From Peteryoungia desertarenae (GTDB taxonomy: Bacteria > Pseudomonadota > Alphaproteobacteria > Rhizobiales > Rhizobiaceae), in assembly GCF_005860795.2 (NCBI RefSeq), contig NZ_CP058351.1, positions 186,001 through 250,000 of the forward strand: DNA of 64,000 nucleotides, read 5' to 3'. The position numbers were made by a program, and so were the translations under genes. Below the pieces are notes generated by a model. It did no database searches, was not told the origin of the DNA, and worked only from the letters and a program-made list of their open reading frames with translations. Below are positions 1 through 7,592 of this stretch, piece by piece. Position 1 is the stretch's first letter. Each line of letters begins with the position of its first letter.

Positions 1-167
1 AATGCCTGCGTCTGCTGGCTGGCCACCGTGCCTATGCTCGCAGCCCCGGTCTGCATCTTGCCCGCCCAATGCATTAGCACAGCGCCACACAGGGCCACTG
101 CCGCCAGAATGCCAATGGCCAGCAGGTAGTTTTTCCTGATCAGGGATATCTGGGATTGTATCGTCAT
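1..167 (-). CDS. N-terminus of a membrane protein, probably methyl-accepting chemotaxis protein (partial)
   Basis: The reverse strand opens with ATG at 165-167, preceded by GGAG about 8 bases upstream, and stays open to the window edge (55 codons). The visible protein starts MTIQSQISLIRKNYLLAIGI and continues with an alanine-rich hydrophobic stretch (about residues 14-35) that looks like one signal-anchor helix, followed by a polar segment (MQTGAASIGTVASQQTQA) as in the periplasmic start of chemoreceptors or similar sensors. Only the first helix is visible, so the chemoreceptor label is an inference; any single-pass sensor (histidine kinase, GGDEF protein) could start this way. Confidence 0.5.
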   Translation of the reverse strand, partial: MTIQSQISLIRKNYLLAIGILAAVALCGAVLMHWAGKMQTGAASIGTVASQQTQA

Positions 168-620
168 CAGAAACTCCAGGGCGGAGAATGTTGAATCGAA
201 TGCTATTTGAGGATTCACTACAGGAGAAGTTAAATTCCCTGCCGAATGTCAATTTTAAGTAAAATAAATCTCAAGTGATCGAAGAAAAGTATTTTAGACA
301 ACAGAAAGACGCCCCTAATTTAACCTTGAGTTTCAATAGATCTGTCAAAATTATTCAAAGGTTGTGTTGAGACATAGACCTTGGATATGCAGAGCCAGGG
401 ATTCAATCAGGCCGAATGGGGCTCTCATCACGTTGGATGGGGACCTGGAACTATAGTTGAATTTGCACAAAACCGTATTTCACCTCCGGTGATTGAGGGG
501 AGGGAACTCGATGTCGGTTGCGACCTGCTCCGGATCAGCGATGGTGTCTCAGCATGTGCTGAAGACGACCCCGGTCTTGATCATGACGAAGCGCTATCCT
601 GACAAGGCTGGAACGGACAC
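168..620. other. Intergenic, AT-rich left part, no convincing gene
   Basis: Bases 168-380 are AT-rich and probably hold the promoter of the reverse-strand membrane protein. From 381 to 602 a 73-codon open frame with a TTG start exists on the plus strand, but it has no recognisable domain, no clear ribosome binding site, and lies directly before a broken transposase. It is not called as a gene. Confidence 0.5.
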
Positions 621-1397
621 ATGAGGCTTGTCATGGCTGCCGCAGCTTTCCTGGCGAGGCTCGGGCCAATCTGCGCCGCGCGGCGGGTGGCAAACCGAGC
701 AAGAGGAGTCCAGATCTTCCAGTCGCCGCATGACCCGGACCCATGGATTTATGCCGGACTGCTGGCGCGTTACGGCGCGCTTCTTGAACCGCGCCTCCAT
801 GAGGGCAACACGCAAATCTACAATGACTTCAAAGAGTTGCGTGTGGCGCGGCTGGCCCTCATCAAGGACAGGGCGGCCGCGAAGAACAGGGCCAAGACCC
901 TTTCCAACCCGCTCCTGAAGAAACACAACACCGACAGGCTCAGGCAGATCGGGCGCCAGATCAAGGCAGTGGAGGAGGCCATCATGAGTCTGGTTGGCGA
1001 GGACGCAACCTGGCTGGCCCGGTTCTACATCCTCGTATCGATTCCTGGCCTCTCACAGATCACGGCCTTTACGCTCCTCATCGAGATGCCCGAGCTTGGT
1101 GACCTCAATGAAAAGGCTGCGGCAGCCCTTTCCGGTCTTGCTCCGATGAGCCGCCAGTCCGGACGATGGACCGGACGCGCCTTCATCGCCGGCGGAAGGG
1201 CCATCGTCCGCCAATCCCTCTACATGCCCGCTCTCGTTGCCTGTCGCTTCAACCCGGACCTCCGCGCCAAATACAGTCACCTCAAAGCCGCTGGAAAAGC
1301 GCCAGAAGTCGCCATCACCGCCATCATGCCAAAGCTCATCGTCCTCGCTAACGCAATGCTGAAAAACAATCGCAAATGGATCCCAAAACCAGCTTGA
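621..1397 (+). pseudogene. IS110-family transposase, N-terminally truncated
   Basis: From about base 745 the frame reads like the second half of an IS110 transposase: LLARYGALLEPR, a coiled-coil linker, then the C-terminal Transposase_20 domain with VSIPGLSQITAFTLLIEMPE, ALSGLAPMSRQSG and GGRAIVRQSLYMPAL. The N-terminal DEDD (RuvC-like) catalytic domain that should precede it is missing; the first 40 codons show no match to it and look like shifted, decayed sequence. The element is therefore inactive. It marks the left edge of the accessory region, and an 18-bp sequence found again 30 kb away lies just past its stop codon. Confidence 0.8.
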
Positions 1398-1412
1398 TCA
1401 ATACGGATACTC

Positions 1413-1430
1413 TAACTGCAATAACTGAAA
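1413..1430. repeat. 18-bp direct repeat, copy 1
   Basis: The sequence TAACTGCAATAACTGAAA occurs here and, exactly and in the same orientation, at 31687-31704. It contains an internal TAACTG-CAA-TAACTG direct repeat. This copy sits 16 bases after the stop codon of the truncated IS110 transposase. It could be an attachment-site or IS target core, or the operator of a toxin-antitoxin promoter as at the second copy. Confidence 0.55.
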
Positions 1431-1681
1431 GCTCGGGGTTGGTTGCAATGGTGGTGATGAGGGCGCATCTTCGGAATGCTGGTTTAATTCCCATCAAGAG
1501 CGCCTGAGCTAAAACTGCCGATTGAGCGGCACCACTTGCCGAACACAGCGCGTACTGCAGGTATGAAGCTTGTAAAAGTGGGGCCTTCGGCAGCTATGCG
1601 CCGTCATTTTGGTTGTTCATGCATGGGGGGCGTGTGCCGAAACCGGACATCGTGGCCACCTTGGCTCCCCCCCTCTGCATT

Positions 1682-2320
1682 TTAGCGTGCAGCATTTGCG
1701 GAAAGCAGCCCGCGAAGGACGAGATCGAGATGTCGCTTCAGGAAATCGTCGCGATCGCCGAGGGACTGTTCACCAAACACCTTTTCGCCGATGGCCAGGA
1801 CTGCGATCGGGGCCACGATCATTCTTGGGTCAATGTTTTCGGCTGGAACACGCAATTCTCCTCGCGCTTCGGCTCGCTTCAGGATGGCTTTCATCGTTGC
1901 CATGCCCCTTGACAAAGCCACCTCTCGATACAGGGTGATCAGATGCGGGAAGCGCTCGCCCTCGCTGATGAGGATGCGCAGCAGCACACCGGCATCACCT
2001 TCGATCATCTGATCATAGATCCGCTCTAGAACCAGACCGAGGAGCTCCTCGGTGGATCCGGGAAATGATGCGGTGAGCTCGCCGACACCTTCCATGGTCG
2101 AGACCATCCGGTCCTTGAGAGCCGCCTCGAACAAGCTCTCTTTCGACGAGAAGTACAGGTAGACGGTTCCCTTGGCGATGCCCGCGCGCTTGGCGACGTC
2201 GTCAAGTCTCGTCGCGGCAAAGCCGCGTTCTGCAAACAGCGCCAATCCCGCCTCAAGGATCTCCGAGGGGCGTGCGTCCTTGCGACGCTGGCGTTTCTGC
2301 TGGGGCTGGTCTCCTTGCAT
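1682..2320 (-). CDS. TetR/AcrR-family transcriptional repressor
   Basis: A TetR-type regulator of 212 residues. The N-terminal helix-turn-helix is clear: ILEAGLALFAERGF, then TRLDDVAKRAGIAKGTVYLY followed by FSSKESLFEAAL; the rest is the helical ligand/dimer domain (residues about 75-205). An upstream ATG at 2365 is in frame, but it lies inside a palindromic operator, so the ATG at 2318-2320 (MQGDQPQQ) is preferred. The gene is divergent from the DevBCA-type exporter at 2387-5473, with the operator between them, so it very likely represses that exporter and itself. The ligand cannot be told from sequence. Confidence 0.88.
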   Translation of the reverse strand: MQGDQPQQKRQRRKDARPSEILEAGLALFAERGFAATRLDDVAKRAGIAKGTVYLYFSSKESLFEAALKDRMVSTMEGVGELTASFPGSTEELLGLVLERIYDQMIEGDAGVLLRILISEGERFPHLITLYREVALSRGMATMKAILKRAEARGELRVPAENIDPRMIVAPIAVLAIGEKVFGEQSLGDRDDFLKRHLDLVLRGLLSANAAR

Positions 2321-2346
2321 CTTGCAGTCTTTCTCTGTTTCGCATA

Positions 2347-2368
2347 TTAATGACCCATTGGTCATTAA
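2347..2368. promoter_or_regulatory. TetR operator, perfect 9-bp inverted repeat
   Basis: Half-sites TTAATGACC and GGTCATTAA are separated by CATT, a perfect dyad centred between the divergent tetR and devB genes. Size and form are typical of TetR/AcrR operators. It covers the alternative tetR start at 2365 and ends 18 bases before the devB start at 2387, so binding would block both directions. Confidence 0.8.
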
Positions 2369-2386
2369 ATTGAAAGCCTCGTCGGG

Positions 2387-3598
2387 ATGGAAACCGAAAC
2401 CCCGTTGTCTGCGCTTCCCATGCCGCGAGCCCGCCTCGTTGATGAGCCTGCATCCGGCAAGGCCAGACTGCCGGCGCGAGGCTTGTTCATCCGTATCCTC
2501 GCTGTCCTGCTTATCTTCGTCGGCGGAGCATTTCTAGGCGCATATCCAAGTCTGCCGTTCTTCCCGGGGTCTGTAAGCATCAGCGGGAAAAACCAGCCCG
2601 TACCGGCAACGGACACCCGGACAGCATCAGCGACACATGATGATGGCACCACCTATCAGGGCGAAGGCTCCGTTATCGCCCTCGGGCGGCTGCAGCCGAA
2701 GGGAAAAACGATCATTGTCGCCGCTCCCTTTGGTGCGTCGGATGCTCGCATCGCATCCCTGCTCGTTGATGAAGGTGACCGTGTTGTCGTGGGTCAGGTC
2801 TTGGCCGAGTTGGACAGTCTGCCGTCCCTCCAGCGTTCCGTCGAAACCGCCATTGTCAACATATCTGCCAAAGAGGCCGCCCTCGCCCAGACCAAAGCAA
2901 CGGTCGCCGCCAATCTTCTGGAGGCTGAGGCAAGCCGCGATCGGGCGCTTGCCGCCGTCCAGCTTGCGCGCCAAGCCCTGGATCGCGAGCGCAGCCTCAG
3001 TCAGGGTGGCGCTTCGTCAAGATCCGTTCTTCAATCTGCTGAGGCAACACTCGCCCAATCGATGAGCGATCTTGCCAAGGCAAAGGCCTCGATCGCTCGG
3101 TACCAATCCGCGCCTGGAGCGCTGCAGTCCGATATCGCGGTGGCCGAGCGAAACCTGGATCTTGCAAAGGCCGAACTCGCGACGGCACGTGACAATCTGA
3201 GCAAAGGCTTGGTCGTCAGTCCGATTTCAGGGACGGTGATTGCAATCAACAGCCGTCCGGGAGAGCGTCCTTCGTCTGCGGGGATCATGACGCTTGGGAA
3301 TACCGACCAGATGCAGGTCGAGCTTGAGATTTATCAGACCGATGTCAAGCACGTTGCAACGGGACAGGAAGTCCTTATCTCCAGTCCAGCTCTGTCTGAG
3401 GACCTTAGTGGCGCAGTGACGTTCATCGGACATGAGGTCGAACAGCAGACGGTGCTTTCAGCCGATCCGGCAGCCAACACAGACGCCCGGGTAATCCGCG
3501 TGACGGCCGATCTTGATTCTCGTTCCAGTTCTCTGGCCGGCAGATTGACCGGGCTCGAAGTCGTGGGCCGTGTCGCCGTGGGCAGTGATCATGAGTAG
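2387..3598 (+). CDS. devB: DevB/HlyD-type membrane fusion protein of an ABC exporter
   Basis: A 403-residue periplasmic adaptor. One N-terminal membrane anchor (about residues 32-60, RGLFIRILAVLLIFVGGAFL), a biotinyl-lipoyl-like half at GEGSVIALGRLQPKGKTIIV, long alanine/glutamine-rich coiled-coil arms (about residues 145-270) and the return lipoyl/beta-barrel half at GLVVSPISGTVIAINSRPGE. This is the layout of the DevB family, which joins an inner-membrane DevC/DevA exporter to an outer-membrane channel. The stop overlaps the devC start by 8 bases. Cargo is unknown (glycolipids in cyanobacteria, drugs or metabolites in proteobacterial relatives). No TolC homologue is in the window. Confidence 0.85.
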   Translation: METETPLSALPMPRARLVDEPASGKARLPARGLFIRILAVLLIFVGGAFLGAYPSLPFFPGSVSISGKNQPVPATDTRTASATHDDGTTYQGEGSVIALGRLQPKGKTIIVAAPFGASDARIASLLVDEGDRVVVGQVLAELDSLPSLQRSVETAIVNISAKEAALAQTKATVAANLLEAEASRDRALAAVQLARQALDRERSLSQGGASSRSVLQSAEATLAQSMSDLAKAKASIARYQSAPGALQSDIAVAERNLDLAKAELATARDNLSKGLVVSPISGTVIAINSRPGERPSSAGIMTLGNTDQMQVELEIYQTDVKHVATGQEVLISSPALSEDLSGAVTFIGHEVEQQTVLSADPAANTDARVIRVTADLDSRSSSLAGRLTGLEVVGRVAVGSDHE

Positions 3599-4766
3599 GC
3601 TGTTGTCGCTTCTCTTTGGCAGGCTTCCGATTGGCTGGCTTCAGCTCAGACATAATCGCGCTCGTCTGGCTGCAGCACTTGCCGGTGTCGCCTTCGCCAC
3701 CATGCTCGTCTTCGTTCAGTTGGGCATTATGGGCGCGCTGAATGGAACCATTCGCACTTCCTACACCCCATTCACAGCTGACATCATCATCTCGTCGAAT
3801 GACGGAAACACACTGACTGACGGATCTCCCCTTGCGCGCCGGACCCTTTATCGCGCTTTGGCCGTGGAGGGCATTGCTGCCGCAACCCCTCTCTACGTCG
3901 GCAAGCTTGACTGGAGGCGTCCGGATGGGTCCGTGGCGAGCCTGCAGGTCATCGGATTGCCGGTCGAGGCTGAGCAATTTGCCGGTCCGCAAGTTGCCCC
4001 GTTGTTAAAGCACCTGGCCGTCGCTGACACGGCATTGATTGATCGCCAGACACGCGGCGTCGATACCATGGTTCTGAGGGATGTCAGCCCATCAAAGCCA
4101 CTCCGGTTCGAAGTGAATGACCGCACGATCAATGCCATCGGCACGGTCTCCATCGGGGGTGGCTTTTCGGCCGATGGTGTCATGGTGGTCTCGGACCAGA
4201 CCTTTCTCGGTCTGTTTGCGAACCGGTTCAGCGGGACGCCGTCGCATCTTCTCTTGAAGGTTAGGGATCCGGGAAAAGCGGAGGCCTTGGTGCAGCTGAT
4301 GCAAGACAGGTTTGCGGAAGAGCCGATCGAAGTTCACACCCGCGATGAGATGATTGCCAAGGATGTCCGCTATCAGACGACCCAGCGTCCCACAGGCGTC
4401 ATCTTCGGCTTCGGCGTGTTCATGGGTGTTCTTGTGGGCATTGTCATCGTCTACCAGGTGCTGTCGACTGATGTCGCCGACCACCTGCGGGAATACGCGA
4501 CCTTGAAGGCCGTGGGGTATCCGCACCGCTTCTTCATCAGCATCGTCTTCGAGGAGGCGCTGGTTCTGGCGACCTTGGGCTTCATACCGGGTCTGATCCT
4601 CGCCTTGGGCATCTATCAGGTGATGTCTCAGGCGACCGGTCTTCCTGTGCTCATGTCTCCTGAACGTGCACTTATGGTATTTGCGGGCACGCTTCTCGCC
4701 TCCACCCTCTCCGGCGCGCTCGCCGCCAGACGCCTGAAGGGCGCCGATCCGGCGGACCTGTTCTGA
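3591..4766 (+). CDS. devC: DevC-type ABC exporter permease (FtsX/MacB fold)
   Basis: A 391-residue permease. It begins MSRLLSLLFGRLPIGWLQLR followed by the first membrane helix (LAAALAGVAFATMLVFVQLGI), then a large periplasmic domain (about residues 45-260), and three C-terminal helices with the FtsX signature region (DHLREYATLKAVGYP). The ATG at 3591 is chosen because it overlaps the devB stop; an in-frame ATG at 3570 lies deeper inside devB. The stop overlaps the devA start by one base, so the three genes form one translationally coupled operon. Works with devB and devA as a tripartite exporter. Confidence 0.88.
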   Translation: MSRLLSLLFGRLPIGWLQLRHNRARLAAALAGVAFATMLVFVQLGIMGALNGTIRTSYTPFTADIIISSNDGNTLTDGSPLARRTLYRALAVEGIAAATPLYVGKLDWRRPDGSVASLQVIGLPVEAEQFAGPQVAPLLKHLAVADTALIDRQTRGVDTMVLRDVSPSKPLRFEVNDRTINAIGTVSIGGGFSADGVMVVSDQTFLGLFANRFSGTPSHLLLKVRDPGKAEALVQLMQDRFAEEPIEVHTRDEMIAKDVRYQTTQRPTGVIFGFGVFMGVLVGIVIVYQVLSTDVADHLREYATLKAVGYPHRFFISIVFEEALVLATLGFIPGLILALGIYQVMSQATGLPVLMSPERALMVFAGTLLASTLSGALAARRLKGADPADLF

Positions 4767-5473
4767 TGGGCGATCATCCAATCTCCGTCCGTAACCTCAA
4801 TCACTGGTTCGGCCGCGGCGAAGCCAGAAAGCAGGCAATCTTCGATCTATCTCTCGACATCGCTCCCGGAAGCCTGACAGTCATGGTCGGACCGTCGGGG
4901 TCTGGCAAGACCACGGTTCTCACCCTGATGGGATGCCTGCGGCAGGTCGAGGACGGATCCGTCCGCCTTCTGGGCCAGGAACTTCAAGGGGCGGATGAGC
5001 CCATGCTGGAAGCTCTGCGTCGCCAGTTGGGTTTCATATTCCAGGCGCATAATCTGCATGAGAGCCTGACGGCACGTCAGAATGTGATGATGGGCTTGCA
5101 GGTTCACGGGAGAGGAGATGAGCGACTTCGCAACGAAGCTATAGAACACATGCTTGAACTGGTCGGTTTGGGCCATCGGCTGGACTATCTGCCCGGCAAT
5201 TTGTCGGGTGGCCAAAAACAGCGTGTGGCGATCGCACGCGCGCTGATCTCAGGGCCGAAGATCGTGTTTGCCGACGAGCCGACTGCAGCGCTCGACAAGG
5301 ATAGCGGTCACCAGGTTGTTGCGATGCTGAAGGCCCTCGGGCGAGAGCGCGGCACGACGACCGTCATGGTGACCCACGACAGCCGTATCCTCGATATGGC
5401 AGACAGGATCATCACGCTCGAGCACGGTCGGCTGGTGCGCGATGAAGGAGCCGTGGCGACACTGACCGACTGA
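4766..5473 (+). CDS. devA: DevA-type ABC exporter ATP-binding protein
   Basis: A 235-residue ATPase of the MacB/LolD/DevA group. Visible motifs are Walker A GPSGSGKTT (about residue 42), Q-loop FIFQAHNLHESLTARQNV, signature LSGGQKQRVAIARAL, Walker B IVFADEPTAALD and the switch histidine in VMVTHDSR. It powers the DevBC exporter encoded just upstream and ends the operon. No clear hairpin terminator follows; the next 80 bases are unremarkable and then a gene fragment on the other strand begins. Confidence 0.92.
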   Translation: MGDHPISVRNLNHWFGRGEARKQAIFDLSLDIAPGSLTVMVGPSGSGKTTVLTLMGCLRQVEDGSVRLLGQELQGADEPMLEALRRQLGFIFQAHNLHESLTARQNVMMGLQVHGRGDERLRNEAIEHMLELVGLGHRLDYLPGNLSGGQKQRVAIARALISGPKIVFADEPTAALDKDSGHQVVAMLKALGRERGTTTVMVTHDSRILDMADRIITLEHGRLVRDEGAVATLTD

Positions 5474-5555
5474 TGACGTAATCTTAAAGTCCTTAATCGG
5501 CCACAATAAGCCTCTTTCCGACATTCAGTCGGCGCTATACGGTGTCGTCCATCGT

Positions 5556-5721
5556 TCAGGCGGCAAGTCGGTAGTGCAGTCGGACGCAACCCTTGTCGAG
5601 CGTCTTTGCGCTGATCAATTCCGAACTCGATCTGTAGCCGGTCGATGGAAAGAGAGGGCGGCCACCTCCCAGCAACTCCGGGATGATGTAGATTGTTGGT
5701 TTCCGCGCGGAACTGAGCCGG
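5556..5721 (-). pseudogene. C-terminal fragment of a dihydrofolate-reductase-like (RibD C-domain) protein
   Basis: On the reverse strand about 55 codons encode KPTIYIIPELLGGGRPLFP followed by STGYRSSSELISAKTLDKG and a short tail ending HYRLAA. The IIPELLGGGRPLF stretch is the well-known end motif of DHFR-like RibD C-domain proteins. The frame runs straight into the left end of the IS3 element at 5722, so the 5' part of the gene is gone. It is not found on the other side of the element, which means the insertion was accompanied or followed by a deletion. Confidence 0.7.
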
Positions 5722-7331
5722 TGGGGGTGCGGACGAAAACTTGGACCACCAAGGAGGTAGTTCATGTATTCCTACGCAGACAGACTTCGAGCGGTTGAAC
5801 TCTATATCCGGCTTGGCAAGCGGCTGAACGCGACCATTCGCCAGCTGGGTTATCCCACAAAGAATGCGCTGAGGGGATGGTACCGTGAGTATCAGCATAA
5901 CCTCGACCTGCGCCCTCAGCCGGTGGCGCGGGCGCCAAAATACACCGAGGCCCAAAAACAGGCCGCCCTTGAGCACTTTCGCACCCATGATCGTTGCATC
6001 GCAGCGACGATGAGGGCACTTGGCTATCCCGGTCGAGGGACACTGACCGCATGGGTCCGTGAGGCGTTTCCGGAGGCGCGAACATCGATGGTCGGTCGAT
6101 CGTGGCATCCTGGCCATTGCGAGGAGGTCCGGCAAGCAGGCGTCATCGGACTATGCAGTGGAGATGAAACTGCTCAACAGGTTGCGGACCGGCTGGGCGT
6201 CTCAAGGCCGACATTGTACAGCTGGAAAGATCAGCTACTCGGTCACGAGGCTCCCTCATCCATGAAACGCCGCAAAGCCAACCCCAAGGTGCCTGAACGT
6301 GAAGAGCTTGAGCGACAGCTTGAAGCCCTCCAGCGTGATGTCCGCCAGTTGCAACTCGAGCATGATCTCCTGAAGAAGGCTACCGAACTCCTAAAAAAAG
6401 ACCTGGGCGTCGATCTGCAAATCCTGAGTAATCGGGAGAAGACACAGCTGATTGACGCCCTGAAGGAAGCCTATCGCTTGCCAGAGCTGCTCGCCCAGCT
6501 TCGAATTGCGCGCAGTTCGTACTTCTACCATCGCTCCCGCCTATGTCTGGCAGACAAGTATGCCGCCATCCGGCACAGCCTTGCGGAAATCTTCGAAGCA
6601 AACCGTCGCTGCTACGGCTATCGCCGATTGCAGGCGTCGCTTGCCAGGCAAAGCGTGACAATCTCGGAGAAGGTTGTGCAGCGTTTGATGAAGCAGGAGC
6701 AGTTGGTTGTCGCAAGGCCCCGTCGACGGCGTTTTGGATCTTATCTGGGAGAAATCAGCCCGGCGCCCGAGAACCTGATCAATCGCGACTTCCATGCAAA
6801 AGCACCGAACGTAAAATGGCTGACGGATATCACCGAGTTCCAGATCCCAGCTGGGAAGGTGTACCTCTCGCCCATCATCGACTGCTTCGACGGCATGGTC
6901 ATCAGTTGGTCGATTGGAACGCAACCTGATGCGGGTCTCGTCAATACCATGCTGGATGCCGCCATTGAGACCGTAACCAACAGGGAGGAACGGCCAATCG
7001 TTCATTCCGATCGCGGCGCTCATTATCGCTGGCCTGGCTGGCTCAACAGGATCAGCAATGCGCAGCTGGTTCGTTCGATGTCCCGAAAGGGCTGCTCGCA
7101 AGACAACGCTGCGTGCGAAGGCTTCTTCGGCCGGTTGAAAACCGAACTCTTCTATCCAGGAGACTGGAAGGCCATCACGATCGAACAGTTCGTCACCGAA
7201 GTGGATGCCTACATTCGATGGTATAACGAAAAGCGCATCAAGATATCCCTGGGATCGCTCAGCCCAGTCGAATATCGAAAGAGCCTCGGTCTGATTTTTT
7301 GAAACAGTCCAAGTTTTTGTCCGCACCCCCA
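5722..7331 (+). mobile_element. IS3-family insertion sequence, 1610 bp, intact ends
   Basis: Terminal inverted repeats of 25 bp lie at 5722-5746 (beginning TGGGGGTGCGGAC) and 7307-7331 (reverse complement), differing at one position. Ends are TG...CA as usual in the family. The element carries one transposase gene. No target duplication is visible: the left flank ends GAGCCGG and the right flank begins TTTGGCG, and the gene fragment at the left is not continued at the right. Bases 7332-7592 to its right hold no recognisable gene. Confidence 0.88.
5764..7302 (+). CDS. IS3-family transposase, single fused frame
   Basis: A 512-residue transposase that joins the usual OrfA and OrfB in one frame. 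Residues 1-110 hold two helix-turn-helix units (LRAVELYIRLGKRLNATIRQ; HDRCIAATMRALGYPGRGTL), a third HTH lies near 140 (TAQQVADRLGVSRPTLYSW), then a leucine-rich coiled coil (about 175-215). The DDE integrase domain follows: first Asp in WLTDITEF, second in IVHSDRGAHY, Glu in DNAACEGFFGRLKTE. The ribosome site AAGGAGG lies just before the ATG. All catalytic residues are present, so it may be active. Many IS3 members need a frameshift to make this fusion; this one does not. Confidence 0.92.
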   Translation: MYSYADRLRAVELYIRLGKRLNATIRQLGYPTKNALRGWYREYQHNLDLRPQPVARAPKYTEAQKQAALEHFRTHDRCIAATMRALGYPGRGTLTAWVREAFPEARTSMVGRSWHPGHCEEVRQAGVIGLCSGDETAQQVADRLGVSRPTLYSWKDQLLGHEAPSSMKRRKANPKVPEREELERQLEALQRDVRQLQLEHDLLKKATELLKKDLGVDLQILSNREKTQLIDALKEAYRLPELLAQLRIARSSYFYHRSRLCLADKYAAIRHSLAEIFEANRRCYGYRRLQASLARQSVTISEKVVQRLMKQEQLVVARPRRRRFGSYLGEISPAPENLINRDFHAKAPNVKWLTDITEFQIPAGKVYLSPIIDCFDGMVISWSIGTQPDAGLVNTMLDAAIETVTNREERPIVHSDRGAHYRWPGWLNRISNAQLVRSMSRKGCSQDNAACEGFFGRLKTELFYPGDWKAITIEQFVTEVDAYIRWYNEKRIKISLGSLSPVEYRKSLGLIF

Positions 7332-7592
7332 TTTGGCGGCATCAGGTTCGTTGGCCGAGGCATATTGCGCGAATGACTGCATGCTCTGTGTCGCATATTC
7401 ATCCCTGGTGCTCTACAGCCCGGAAGGATTCGGGCGTGGACCGATCCGCCTTGAACCGCCATCTCGACTGCATGGCCAGCTTCCCGTTCCAGGACGTCAT
7501 CCTCCTCGATCTGCTGCCTGACAAACGCGCCTAATGCGCAATTATCCTGTCAACCGCATGGCCTTTGTAACGGCCGGATCGAGAGAAACATC

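Noticed and set aside
381..602. 73-codon frame starting with TTG
   Set aside because: No domain or start signal; it lies in degraded DNA in front of a transposase fragment.
1609..1938. Plus-strand frames over the end of tetR
   Set aside because: Antisense to a well-supported TetR regulator.
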